From Actinomycetota bacterium (GTDB lineage Bacteria > Actinomycetota > Acidimicrobiia > Acidimicrobiales > Ilumatobacteraceae): DNA of 64,000 nucleotides. This document shows, one piece after another, positions 7,644 through 16,643 of this stretch; the stretch's first letter is position 1; each line of letters begins with the position of its first letter. The stretch spans positions 62,001-126,000 of the forward strand of contig JAUSLV010000002.1 in assembly GCA_030645495.1 (NCBI GenBank). The letters run 5' to 3'. The notes beneath the pieces were generated by a model. The model saw only the letters and a program-made list of their open reading frames with translations, searched no databases and was not told the DNA's origin. The translations under genes were made by a program, and so were the position numbers.

Positions 7644-8630
7644 TCAGGCCGCTGACCGCGCGAACGACTGCCGGAGCAGTTCGAAGCCTTCGTCGAGCGT
7701 CACGTGCGGGCGCCACCCGATGTCGTCGCGCATCGGGCGCGGGTCGAACCAGTGAGCCGTACCCAGCTGCTCGGCGACGAAGCGGGTGATCGGCGGCTCG
7801 CCATCGCGGAATCGCGGCCACAGCCGCTCGACCAACCCGCCCACTCGCACGGCGAGACCCGCCGGAACCTCGCGAGGGGCGAACGGTACGCCTGCAGCGC
7901 GGCAGATGCCCTCCACCAGCTCGCGCACCGTGCGTGGCTCGCCGTTGGCCACGACGTACGCGCTGCCGGCGCACACCGCACCGGGCCGCACCGCGTCGAG
8001 CGCCGCGACGTGCGCGCTGACCGCGTTGTCGATGTACGTGGTGTCGACGAGCGCGCTGCCGTCGCCCACCATGACCAACCGACCGGCGGCCGCGCGCTCG
8101 ACGATGCGCCCCACCAGCTGAGTGTCGCCGGGCCCCCACACCAGGTGCGGACGAATGGCGACGACTGCGAGTTCGGGTGAGTTGGCGGCGAGCGCCAGCA
8201 GCTCGGCGAGCGCCTTCGACTCGGCGTAGAACGCCCCCTTGCGGCCGGTGACCGCGGCATCGGCGCCCGCACCCACCAGCGAATGCCCGGAGTGCGCCAC
8301 CGATGGGGTGGACACGTGCACCACTCGGCTGACTCCCGCGGCGCGAGCAGCGGCGAGCACGTTGCTGGTGCCGTCGACGTTGACGCTGCGAAAGTCGTCC
8401 CAGGTGCCCAGCACACCGACGCGGGCTGCTCCGTGGAGGATCGCGTCGCAGCCCTCGGCGGCGGAGCGCACGGCATCGGGTTGGCGCACATCGCCTTGCA
8501 CTTGGCGCACGCCGTCGGGCACGTGGATCGGCCGGCGCTGCAGGCACACCACCTCGTCGCCGCGGGCCGCCAGCGCCGCAGCCACACCGCCCAGCAACAT
8601 GCTGCCGCCGCCGGTGACCAGCACCTTCAC
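7644..8630 (-). CDS. oleD: OleD, NAD(P)-dependent 2-alkyl-3-ketoalkanoic acid reductase
   Basis: 328 residues, extended short-chain dehydrogenase. The Rossmann motif GGGSMLLG is at residues 7-14 and the catalytic Tyr-x3-Lys (YAESK) at 135-139. OleD reduces the beta-keto acid made by OleA to the beta-hydroxy acid. The GTG at 8628-8630 overlaps the oleBC stop by 4 nt (GTGA), which fixes the start. The gene is last in oleA-oleBC-oleD. Without its neighbours it would be called a generic 3-beta-hydroxysteroid dehydrogenase-like epimerase; the operon gives the specific function. Confidence 0.92.
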   Translation of the reverse strand: MKVLVTGGGSMLLGGVAAALAARGDEVVCLQRRPIHVPDGVRQVQGDVRQPDAVRSAAEGCDAILHGAARVGVLGTWDDFRSVNVDGTSNVLAAARAAGVSRVVHVSTPSVAHSGHSLVGAGADAAVTGRKGAFYAESKALAELLALAANSPELAVVAIRPHLVWGPGDTQLVGRIVERAAAGRLVMVGDGSALVDTTYIDNAVSAHVAALDAVRPGAVCAGSAYVVANGEPRTVRELVEGICRAAGVPFAPREVPAGLAVRVGGLVERLWPRFRDGEPPITRFVAEQLGTAHWFDPRPMRDDIGWRPHVTLDEGFELLRQSFARSAA

Positions 8631-11128
8631 CGCGAGCTCCCCGACAACCGGCGCTCCATCATGCGACCGAGCGCCGAACGATCGATCTTCGCGTTGTGGC
8701 GGATGTCGACCGGCAGTTGCCGTGTGGTCCATACCGCCGCAACGGGCTGCGGTGCCGCCGCGGCGCGCACGGCAGCAGCGAGCTCGGGCGCGGCAGGGCC
8801 ATCGGCGCGGTCGGCCGTCGTCTCGATCACGATCACCACCTGCTGCACGCCGCGCGGCCCGATGCCCACCGCGGCCGCGCGCTGAACCCCGGCCACCGCT
8901 TCCGCGGCAACCTCCAGCGGCACCGGGGTGACGGGCCCCATGGGCGTGTGGATGAGATGCACCACTCGACCCTCGATCCAGAGGTGGCCGGCGGTGTCGA
9001 GGTGGCCGACATCACCGGTGCGATGCCACGTGCGGCCCTCGTGGGTGGGGCGGGCGAGTTGCTGCGTGTGCCACAGCCCGTCGTACCCGCTGGACATCCA
9101 TGGCGTGTGCACCACCACTTCACCGGTGTCGCCCACGGGCAACTCCTGCAACCGAGCGCCGGCGTCGGTGCTGGCGATCAACACGTCGCAGCCGGGCACG
9201 GGTTCCCCCACGCACACGCCACGCCCGGCACCCACCGCGGCGCGGCGCGTGAGCGTGGTGTCGGCCACGGGCAACACTTCGGTCATGCCGTAGGGCGTGC
9301 ACAGCTCGGCGAGCGGGCACAGGTCGGCCAGGCGGCGCAGCGTCTCGATCGGCACGGGAGCACCGGCCGACATCACCAGGCGCACCTTCGCCAGCGAGGG
9401 CAGCGGGCCGCTGGCTGTGGCCAGCACGTTGGCCAGCGCGGCAGGCGAGGCGAACACCATCGTCGCGTCGATGCGCCGGCACGCCTCGTCGAGCGCGGCC
9501 GCCGTGAGCGTGGCCGGGGCGGTGACGTCCATGTCGGCCAGGCCGGTGGCGATGCCCAGCGCCGGGCCGAACACGGCGAACGGCGCGAACGCGGCGACGA
9601 ACCGGTCGCCGTCGGTGATGCCGTACAGCGCCCGCAGTGCATCGCGCTGGGCGCAGAGCTGGCCGTGGGTGTAGCGCACACCCTTCGCCGGGCCGGTGGC
9701 CCCGGAAGTGAACACCACCGCGGCCGGATCGTCGGCCGTTGGTGCATCGATCGCCAACTCGCGCAACCGCGGCGCGTCGTTGCCGCGCAGCGACCCGACG
9801 GTGATGGCGGTCGCCTTCGGCGCCCACCGCAGCGTGCGCGCGGCAGCGACGGCCCGCTTGGGGCCGACGACGAACTTCACGCGCGCGCTGCGCACGGCAC
9901 GGCCGAGGCCGCCTAGGCCCAACCCACGGTCGGCCACCACCGTGACGGCACCGATGCGCCAGCAGGCGTAGACCACCGCGATCAGGTCGATCCCTGGCGG
10001 CACCAGCACGGCAACACGATCACCGCGGCGCACACCCCGCGCGTGCAACGAAGCGGCGAACCCGGCGACGCGCTCGGCGAACTCGGCACCGTTCACCGCC
10101 TCATCTGCGGCCGCATCGCTGACGGCCAACGACGAGGAGTCGGCCGCGGCTTCGATGCGCGACCACAACGATTCACCCACATCGGCCACTCGCGCCGCCG
10201 GGGTCGGGCCGCTCGCGGCACCGGCGATCGCGGCCTCCACGAAGGGCGCGATCGAGGTCTCCAGCACGCACAGGTGCCCGGCATCGGCGATGCGGTGCAG
10301 CTGCACGTCGGCGAAGCGGCCGTGCAGGTCGTCGGCGAAGTCGTCGTTGAAGACAGGGTCGCGCGACCCCCACACCAGCCGCACCGGAACCCGCAACGAC
10401 GGCAGCGCTGCGGCCACCCGGTCGAGCGCCGATTTCGTCACGTGGAGATCCCCGAAGGGAACATCGGCCACGAACCCCGCCACCCCGTCACGGCGGCCGG
10501 CGGTGCGGTAGGGGGCGGCGAGCGCACGGCGCTGCACGCGAGTGAGCGGGCGGCCCGGCAGGAACGGCGTGCCGCGCACGAACAGCGGAGTGCTGCGCGT
10601 GACCAGGCGATGAACTCCATGGCTGGCGGCGAGACGGATCAGCCACGGCGCGTGCCGACCCTCGGGGACGGCGATGCCGGTGTTCGACAGCACGAGGCCC
10701 GCCACCTGCTGTGGGTGGGCGACCGCGTGACCCATCGCGATCGCCCCGCCCCAGTCCTGCGCCACCAACCACACCGGGCCGGCGACGCCGAGCGCAGCGA
10801 GCAGGTCGTGCACGTCGGCCACCCGATCCACGTACCTACGAGCGCCGACACGATCCGACCAGCCCATCGACAGTTGGTCGGGGGCGATCACGCGGTACGC
10901 CGGATGCAGTTCGTGCAGCAGACGCGACCACAGGAACGACCAAGTGGGGTTGCCGTGCAGACACACCACCGTCGCTGCAGCGACGCCCTCCGCGCCCTCT
11001 GCCGGCCGGTCGAGCACGTGCCAGCGATGGGTGGCCCCGTCGTGGCCGGGTACCTGCACCATCCGCGACCAGGATGGGTCGAGGCCGAACGCCGCGAGAT
11101 CGGCAGCGGACGGCATCGCGGACGTCAC
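8627..11128 (-). CDS. oleBC: OleBC fusion: beta-lactone decarboxylase plus beta-lactone synthetase
   Basis: 833 residues in two enzymes. Residues 1-305 are OleB, a haloalkane-dehalogenase-like hydrolase with HGNP (58-61), nucleophile Asp125 in QDWGG and His285 in DAGHL; it decarboxylates the beta-lactone to a cis-olefin. Residues 315-833 are OleC, an AMP-ligase-fold beta-lactone synthetase with TSGATGPAKG near 474-483 and the later YGMTEVLP and TGDVGHLD motifs. The GTG start at 11126-11128 overlaps the oleA stop; an ATG four codons on is also possible. OleB-OleC fusion is known from actinobacterial ole clusters and may channel the lactone. Confidence 0.93.
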   Translation of the reverse strand: MTSAMPSAADLAAFGLDPSWSRMVQVPGHDGATHRWHVLDRPAEGAEGVAAATVVCLHGNPTWSFLWSRLLHELHPAYRVIAPDQLSMGWSDRVGARRYVDRVADVHDLLAALGVAGPVWLVAQDWGGAIAMGHAVAHPQQVAGLVLSNTGIAVPEGRHAPWLIRLAASHGVHRLVTRSTPLFVRGTPFLPGRPLTRVQRRALAAPYRTAGRRDGVAGFVADVPFGDLHVTKSALDRVAAALPSLRVPVRLVWGSRDPVFNDDFADDLHGRFADVQLHRIADAGHLCVLETSIAPFVEAAIAGAASGPTPAARVADVGESLWSRIEAAADSSSLAVSDAAADEAVNGAEFAERVAGFAASLHARGVRRGDRVAVLVPPGIDLIAVVYACWRIGAVTVVADRGLGLGGLGRAVRSARVKFVVGPKRAVAAARTLRWAPKATAITVGSLRGNDAPRLRELAIDAPTADDPAAVVFTSGATGPAKGVRYTHGQLCAQRDALRALYGITDGDRFVAAFAPFAVFGPALGIATGLADMDVTAPATLTAAALDEACRRIDATMVFASPAALANVLATASGPLPSLAKVRLVMSAGAPVPIETLRRLADLCPLAELCTPYGMTEVLPVADTTLTRRAAVGAGRGVCVGEPVPGCDVLIASTDAGARLQELPVGDTGEVVVHTPWMSSGYDGLWHTQQLARPTHEGRTWHRTGDVGHLDTAGHLWIEGRVVHLIHTPMGPVTPVPLEVAAEAVAGVQRAAAVGIGPRGVQQVVIVIETTADRADGPAAPELAAAVRAAAAPQPVAAVWTTRQLPVDIRHNAKIDRSALGRMMERRLSGSSR

Positions 11129-12150
11129 CAGAGGATCTCGGTGAGGCTGGTGTTGAGGCCCGAACCAATGCCCATGCAGAACACCCGCTGGCCGGGCTTG
11201 ATGTCGTCCTGCACGCTGGCCAACGTGATCGGCACGGCGGCCGGGCCGACGTTGCCGTAGCGCGGGTAGGTGAGCGGTGCCTTGGCCGGATCGATGCCCA
11301 GGCGGGCGCACAACATCGTCGTGTGCACCTTGCTGACCTGGTGGAGGATGTACCAATCGGCGCCACCGGCCCAGTCGAACGACAGCAGTGCGTCGGTCCA
11401 AGCCTCCTCGGCGAGGTCGAGGCCGGCGGTCAACAGCCCGGCCGTGTCGGTGGTCATCCGGTCGAGGCTTCCCACGCACAACAGGTTGTGCTGCGTGGCC
11501 GCGCGAGCAACGCCACCGACGATCCGGTGCGCTTCGGGGTGACGGTCGGTGCGGGTGAGCACCATCGCCGCCGCACCAGAGCCGAGTGTGAGCGAGGCGA
11601 ACTCGGCGAACACATCGGCTGCGGTGGCCTCGGGGCGACGCAGACGTTCGAGCGTCACCTCCTGCGTATAGCGGCTGCCCTCGCCATCGACGATGAGCGC
11701 GTACTCGACGATGCCGGCATCGAGCATCGCGCTGGCGACGTGCATCGCGTTCATGAACCCGAGGCAGGCATTGCCGATGTCGAAATTGAGGCACGACGTG
11801 GGCAGACCCAAGCGGTGGTGCACCGCGCAGGCCACCGACGGCTCGAGGTGCGACTTGCACACCGAGGTGGACATCAGGATGCCGATCTGCGAGGGGTCGA
11901 TGCCCGCCTTCTCGATCGCGGCTTTGCCGGCCATCGCTGCCGCGTCGGCGAACGACACCTCAGGGGTCCACCAGCGGCGCTCCTGGATGCCGGCGACGTC
12001 GGCGAGCAGGCCGGCGCGCATGCCGTTGCGCTGATACGTGACGGCCAGCTGCTCGTCGAGCCATGCGGACGTGATCACCACCGGTGCCTCGACCGCCGCG
12101 ATGCTGAGCACCCCACTGTGTTGGTGCGTGAACACCGAGTTTCCGCTCAT
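11125..12150 (-). CDS. oleA: OleA, thiolase-like acyl-CoA condensing enzyme
   Basis: 341 residues, KAS III/thiolase fold. The catalytic Cys129 is in DIGNACLGF, with His270 (ILHQVSK) and Asn300 (YGNVGPAAVP) completing the triad. Unlike FabH, OleA condenses two long acyl-CoAs to a beta-keto acid. It is the first gene of the ole operon; its ATG lies 5' of a short 103-bp gap to the sugar dehydrogenase gene. Assignment to OleA rather than FabH rests on the OleBC and OleD neighbours. Confidence 0.92.
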   Translation of the reverse strand: MSGNSVFTHQHSGVLSIAAVEAPVVITSAWLDEQLAVTYQRNGMRAGLLADVAGIQERRWWTPEVSFADAAAMAGKAAIEKAGIDPSQIGILMSTSVCKSHLEPSVACAVHHRLGLPTSCLNFDIGNACLGFMNAMHVASAMLDAGIVEYALIVDGEGSRYTQEVTLERLRRPEATAADVFAEFASLTLGSGAAAMVLTRTDRHPEAHRIVGGVARAATQHNLLCVGSLDRMTTDTAGLLTAGLDLAEEAWTDALLSFDWAGGADWYILHQVSKVHTTMLCARLGIDPAKAPLTYPRYGNVGPAAVPITLASVQDDIKPGQRVFCMGIGSGLNTSLTEILW

Positions 12151-12254
12151 GTGCAGCTTTCCTGTCGTCGTGCTCCCAGGCTAAGGACCGCGGGCAGGAA
12201 TGGCACGCTCACGGGCCGTGGTGAACGATCTGAGCTCAGTCGCCCACAGCTCCC

Positions 12255-14621
12255 TCAGGGAGTCGCGCAGCGGACGTACTGCGCCGATGTCAGGTCGCAG
12301 CGCAACCGATCGGCTGCGGTCACCACCGTGGCCGCAAGGTTGAATCGCGGGGTCAGCAGCAGCCGGTAGGTGGTGTCCGCCGTGGGCGCCACCGAATGCG
12401 CGGCACTGCCGCGATCGCTCCAGGCCGTGAACGTGAACTGCTCACCCTTGATCAGCGATACCGCCGCCGTGGAGATCGAGGTCGTCGAACCGGCGATCAC
12501 GATCCGCTGGAACGGCGTGGCCGTGGTGGTCTCGCCGACCGTGACGCGCGCACCGGGCGGCTCGCTGTCGAACCGCAGCACCACCGATCGCGGGTAGAGC
12601 CGGCGCACCACGGTTGCCGCCGAACCCTGCGAGTCGGTGGCGGTGAGCCGCAGTTCGAGGTACGAGGGGTATTCGTGGTCGGGCGCGATGAACTGGCCGC
12701 CGAACGTGCCGCTCCACGACTGCACCTCGTGCTCGTGGCACTCGCCGATCTCGTCGCAGTGCATCATCACCAATGACCACGCCAACCCGGAATCCGGCAG
12801 CGAGCCATCGTCGCTGTCGTTCGCGCTGCCGCTGAACGTCACCAACTGGCCCACCTGCCAGGTGAACGCGGCCGATGGCGAGTCGATCGTGGGCACCGGG
12901 GCAGTGTTGCCGACGTGCACCACCGTGGTCGCCGAGTCGACCAAGGAGTGCGTATCAGTAACCCGCAGGCCCACGGTCACATCGCCATCGACGAGATACG
13001 TGAACGAGGGGGCGACCGCAGTGGAGTCGTCGTACTCGCCGTCGCCGTCGAGATCCCAGGCGTACGAGATCTCGTCGTCGTCGATGTCGACCGTGCCGGC
13101 GGCGGAGAACTGCACCTCGAGCGGCGCATGGCCGTGCGTCGGGTTGGCCTCGATCGCCGGCGCCGGCGCGGTGTTCTCCGGTCGGTAGCGCACACGCATC
13201 ACGCGTCCGAGGAGCGTGTCCACCCAGAACAGATCGCCGTCGGGGCCGACCTGCAGATCGACCACCCCCGCGGCATCGGTGTCGAACGGAAGAATCGACT
13301 CCGGGTCGGGCAAGCCGTCGACACCCGCGAACATCACGTAGATCGCGCGGCGGGAGTAGTCGGCGAAGAACAGCGAACCGTCGTAGGCATCGGGGTAGTT
13401 GCCACCCGCATAGAACGCCAACCCGCTGATCGCCGAACCCATCACCGTCAGCGTCTCATCGGCCAGCGGCTCGCCGTGCTCGTAGCTGAAGTGTGCGCCG
13501 ACGACCGCGGCCGGGCCATCGGCGTAGAGGCCCGCACACATCGCATTGCCCAGGTCGACCCACGCCGCCCGTACCTCGGCACCCTCGTAGCACGGCCACC
13601 CGAAGTTCTCCACCGTCGGGCCATCGGCCACGACCACCCGGTTGATCTCTTCCCACGCGGCCTGGCCGACATCAGCCACCCAGAGTTCGTCGGTACCCGG
13701 CCGCACGGCGATACGGAACGGGTTCCGCAGGCCCATGGCCACGATCCTGCGGGCGTTGGCATCGGCGCTGGCGGCCAGCGGGTTGTCGGGCAGGCCATCA
13801 CCGGTGAAGGGGTTGATGCGGATGATGGTGCCGTCGAGCCCCACGGGATCGTCGGGCGTCAGCAGGTCTTGGGCGCGCAGCGAGCCGCCCTCACCGTCGG
13901 AGCCCGGGGGCGACGGGGCGACGCCGAACCCACCCGGCGGATCGCCACACGGATTCGGCGGGGTGCCCAATTGTCCGTAGTCGGCGCTGTTGAAACTGGC
14001 CCCGTCGCCGCCCGAGGCGTACAGCGCCCCGTCCGCGCCGAAGGCCAACGAGCCCACCGAGTGGCTCGGGAACTGCTGGCACCAGTCCTCCACCAGCACC
14101 TGCTCCGGCCCGGCGGTGTTGCCGACGGCAACGAACCGCGACAGCCGACCGCTGACGACGCAGTCTCCGCCCGTGGCCCCGGTGGGGGCATCACAGCCGT
14201 CGCTGTCGGTGTCGGGCGTGCCCCAGCGAGGGGCGGTCTCGCCGATGGCGGCATCGTGGGTGTACAGCACGTACACGCTGGCATCGGTGGGGAACTCGGG
14301 CGCCAGCGCCAAGCCCAGCAGGCCACGGTCCCACAGGTTGTTCACCTCGGTGCGCAGGTCGACGAACACGTCGGGCGTCGAGTCGGTGAGGCTGTCGAAC
14401 ACCTTCACGACGCCCCGCCGCTCGGCCACGAACACCCGGCCGTCGGGAGAGAACCGGACGGCGGTCGGATCCATCAGGTTGGAGAACACCGCTGATCGCG
14501 TGAACCGGCTCGGCAGCTCGGCCTGAACGTCGGTGGGTGCCTCGGCGGCGATCATCGCAGTGGCTGCGGCGAGAGCGCCAACGGCGACCCACAGGGGCTG
14601 CCGGCTGCGCTCACGCGTCAT
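12255..14621 (-). CDS. Secreted PQQ-dependent sugar dehydrogenase-like protein with PKD domain
   Basis: 788 residues. A signal-like N-terminus (residues 1-35, AAATAMIAAEAPTDVQA) is followed by a six-bladed propeller of the glucose/sorbosone dehydrogenase family (about 40-480: DPTAVRFSPDGRVFVAERRG, GLLGLALAPEF, MGLRNPFRIAV, DVGQAAWEEIN). A PKD domain follows (about 490-570, YAWDLDGDGEYDD) and then a beta-rich tail. The family oxidises sugars with PQQ outside the cell, but PQQ genes are not in the window. It could equally be a structural adhesin; a catalytic His should be checked. Confidence 0.82.
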   Translation of the reverse strand: MTRERSRQPLWVAVGALAAATAMIAAEAPTDVQAELPSRFTRSAVFSNLMDPTAVRFSPDGRVFVAERRGVVKVFDSLTDSTPDVFVDLRTEVNNLWDRGLLGLALAPEFPTDASVYVLYTHDAAIGETAPRWGTPDTDSDGCDAPTGATGGDCVVSGRLSRFVAVGNTAGPEQVLVEDWCQQFPSHSVGSLAFGADGALYASGGDGASFNSADYGQLGTPPNPCGDPPGGFGVAPSPPGSDGEGGSLRAQDLLTPDDPVGLDGTIIRINPFTGDGLPDNPLAASADANARRIVAMGLRNPFRIAVRPGTDELWVADVGQAAWEEINRVVVADGPTVENFGWPCYEGAEVRAAWVDLGNAMCAGLYADGPAAVVGAHFSYEHGEPLADETLTVMGSAISGLAFYAGGNYPDAYDGSLFFADYSRRAIYVMFAGVDGLPDPESILPFDTDAAGVVDLQVGPDGDLFWVDTLLGRVMRVRYRPENTAPAPAIEANPTHGHAPLEVQFSAAGTVDIDDDEISYAWDLDGDGEYDDSTAVAPSFTYLVDGDVTVGLRVTDTHSLVDSATTVVHVGNTAPVPTIDSPSAAFTWQVGQLVTFSGSANDSDDGSLPDSGLAWSLVMMHCDEIGECHEHEVQSWSGTFGGQFIAPDHEYPSYLELRLTATDSQGSAATVVRRLYPRSVVLRFDSEPPGARVTVGETTTATPFQRIVIAGSTTSISTAAVSLIKGEQFTFTAWSDRGSAAHSVAPTADTTYRLLLTPRFNLAATVVTAADRLRCDLTSAQYVRCATP

Positions 14622-14695
14622 GTGGGCGCGCCTCCGGCGAGTTCAACATTCGTCCCAGTGTGGCGGGCCTGCGGGGGAAATGCTCACGACGTCGA

Positions 14696-15652
14696 TCACG
14701 TGATCGGCACCACGTCGGCGGGGTGCGTGCGCACGTACTCGGCGGCGTCGACCTCGTTCGTGGCGGAGTAGCCGACGGGCAGCCGTACCGTGCCGACGCT
14801 GGTGCCGTAGAACACCTGCCAGCCGTGGTAGCCGAGGTAGGCGCGCTCGTCGGCCTGCATGTTCTGGGCATACGCGGTGACCGCGCCGACATAGGCCGAG
14901 TTGGGGTTGTAGGCATTCAACGCGGCCTCCATGTCGCCGGGGGCGCCGTGGGCGACCAAGTAGCGGGCGGCGCCGAGGATCGCGTCGCGGGTGTCGAGCG
15001 GGTCGCCCTCGCAGCAGATCGCCCACGTGGTGGGCAGGAACTGCATCGGGCCCACCGCACCCGCCGACGACACCCCCACGACACGACCCATCCGGGTCTC
15101 CTGGAAGTGGATCGCGGCGAGGTACTGCCACGGCACGCCGGTGGCAGCCTCCGCCTCGGGGTAGTAACTGCGCAGCTGCTCGACCGGCAGCGGCTCGATG
15201 ATCGTCCATGCGGGCAACACGGCGGGCGGATCGGTGGCGGGTTTGCCCGCCGAGTGTGCGATCGAGAACTGCCTGGCTGCAATGTGGTAGCGCAGCGGCG
15301 CCTGCGCCACAGGGTCGACCAGGGCCAGCAGCGTCGACTGCCACTCGTCGTGGCGGTTCATCGCCCGGTAGGCGAGTTGTTGGCGGCGGCCCAGCGCTGC
15401 CAGTTCCTCGGCGCTCACGCCCTCGGCGCGGATCCCGGCCTCCACCGCCGACAGTTCGGCGGCCAAGGCCTCGACATCGGCGAATACACCCGCCGGCACC
15501 GTGGTGGTGGACGCCACTGTGCTGGTCGCCTCGACGCTGGACGCGGCTGGTGTTGTCGTCGGTGATGCTCCACCCGACGACGAACAGCCGGCCAACAGCG
15601 ACGCGCACGCGGCGAGCCATCGCCGTCGGGGTACACCGGACCTCATCGCCAT
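14696..15652 (-). CDS. Lipoprotein lytic murein transglycosylase (SLT-like)
   Basis: 318 residues. Lipobox LLAGC near residue 22 after a basic start, then a Thr/Ser/Val-rich linker. The enzyme part (about 150-318) shows the MltB-like pattern GVPWQYLAAIHFQETRMGRV with the catalytic Glu, then SSAGAVGPMQFLPTTWA and AALNAYNPNSAYV. Such enzymes cleave peptidoglycan between MurNAc and GlcNAc. The ATG at 15650-15652 is chosen; the next ATG two codons on is equally possible. It is divergent from the CoA-binding membrane gene. Confidence 0.87.
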   Translation of the reverse strand: MAMRSGVPRRRWLAACASLLAGCSSSGGASPTTTPAASSVEATSTVASTTTVPAGVFADVEALAAELSAVEAGIRAEGVSAEELAALGRRQQLAYRAMNRHDEWQSTLLALVDPVAQAPLRYHIAARQFSIAHSAGKPATDPPAVLPAWTIIEPLPVEQLRSYYPEAEAATGVPWQYLAAIHFQETRMGRVVGVSSAGAVGPMQFLPTTWAICCEGDPLDTRDAILGAARYLVAHGAPGDMEAALNAYNPNSAYVGAVTAYAQNMQADERAYLGYHGWQVFYGTSVGTVRLPVGYSATNEVDAAEYVRTHPADVVPIT

Positions 15653-15761
15653 CACGCTACGCGACACACGGCGCGCCGAGCCCCGCGCGTGACCATCGGC
15701 CCTACACGCGCCGCTCGATCGGTGGCCCCGTATGAGGTGCACGACAATGCAGGAGGTCGCG

Positions 15762-16625
15762 ATGTCATCGACAGATCAGTGCACCCCGAGTCGCGGACGG
15801 CCGGGCCTCGCGATCGCCGCGGCCCTGGTGGCGGTCAGCGCATACGCCGGCTGCGTCGGCTTGGCGGGCGGCGGGCTGTCGCTGGGTGCCGACGTCGACG
15901 CCCGGCTGCCGTGGCACAGCCCAGTGGTGGGCGGGGTCGCGCTCGCACTGCTCGTGGCGGTGCCGTTCACGATGTTGGCGAAGTGGGCCTGGGCAGGTGA
16001 CCGGCGAACCAACCTCGCCAGCGTGCTGTTCGGTGCAGCGCTCATCGCGTGGCTGCTGGTCGAACTGGCCTTCATCCGCGAGTTCAGCTTCTTCCACCCG
16101 CTGTACACCGCCATCGGCATTGCCTTCATCGTGGCGGGCAGCCGTCCGCAGCCGCGGCCGGTCGACCTCGCCACCGTGCAGCACTTCCTGGCTCACCAGC
16201 GGATCGCGCTCGTGGGCGCCTCGGCCGACCGGCGCAAGTTCGGCAACGTCGTGTTCAAGGCCCTGCGCGACCACGGCCACGAGGTGGTGCCGGTGAACAC
16301 CGGCAGCGCCGACGTGGAGGGTGTGCCGTGCGTGCGCTCGGTGGCCGACATCGAGGGAGAGATCGACGCGGCGATGGTGATGCTGCCCGGCGACGCCGCA
16401 GCAGATGCCGTGCGGGCGTGCGTCGACCGAGGCATCCATCATGTGTGGCTGTTCCGCGGCGCCGGAACCGGTGCCGTGTCGGAAGCGGCCATCGCGGCAG
16501 GCGAGGCCCCCGGCGTGTCGCTGGTGCCGGGGGCCTGCCCACTGATGTTCCTGGAACCGGTGGCCTCGTTCCACAAGGTGCACCTGGCCACCCGCCGTTT
16601 CACGGGCGCGCTCGCCGAGCGTTGA
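15762..16625 (+). CDS. Membrane protein fused to a CoA-binding domain
   Basis: 287 residues. The first 130 hold four hydrophobic helices (about 16-38, 56-76, 88-107, 112-125). The second half is a CoA-binding Rossmann domain of the YccU type: IALVGASADRRKFGNVVFKA, VNTGSADVEGVPCV, and VLPG-like MVMLPGDAAADAV and HHVWLFRGAG. Stand-alone CoA-binding proteins of this type are usually about 140 residues and cytosolic, so the membrane part is an unusual addition. An AGGAGG site sits 5 nt before the ATG at 15762. Function unknown. Confidence 0.8.
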   Translation: MSSTDQCTPSRGRPGLAIAAALVAVSAYAGCVGLAGGGLSLGADVDARLPWHSPVVGGVALALLVAVPFTMLAKWAWAGDRRTNLASVLFGAALIAWLLVELAFIREFSFFHPLYTAIGIAFIVAGSRPQPRPVDLATVQHFLAHQRIALVGASADRRKFGNVVFKALRDHGHEVVPVNTGSADVEGVPCVRSVADIEGEIDAAMVMLPGDAAADAVRACVDRGIHHVWLFRGAGTGAVSEAAIAAGEAPGVSLVPGACPLMFLEPVASFHKVHLATRRFTGALAER

Positions 16626-16643
16626 GGCCCGGCGCCGACCCGC

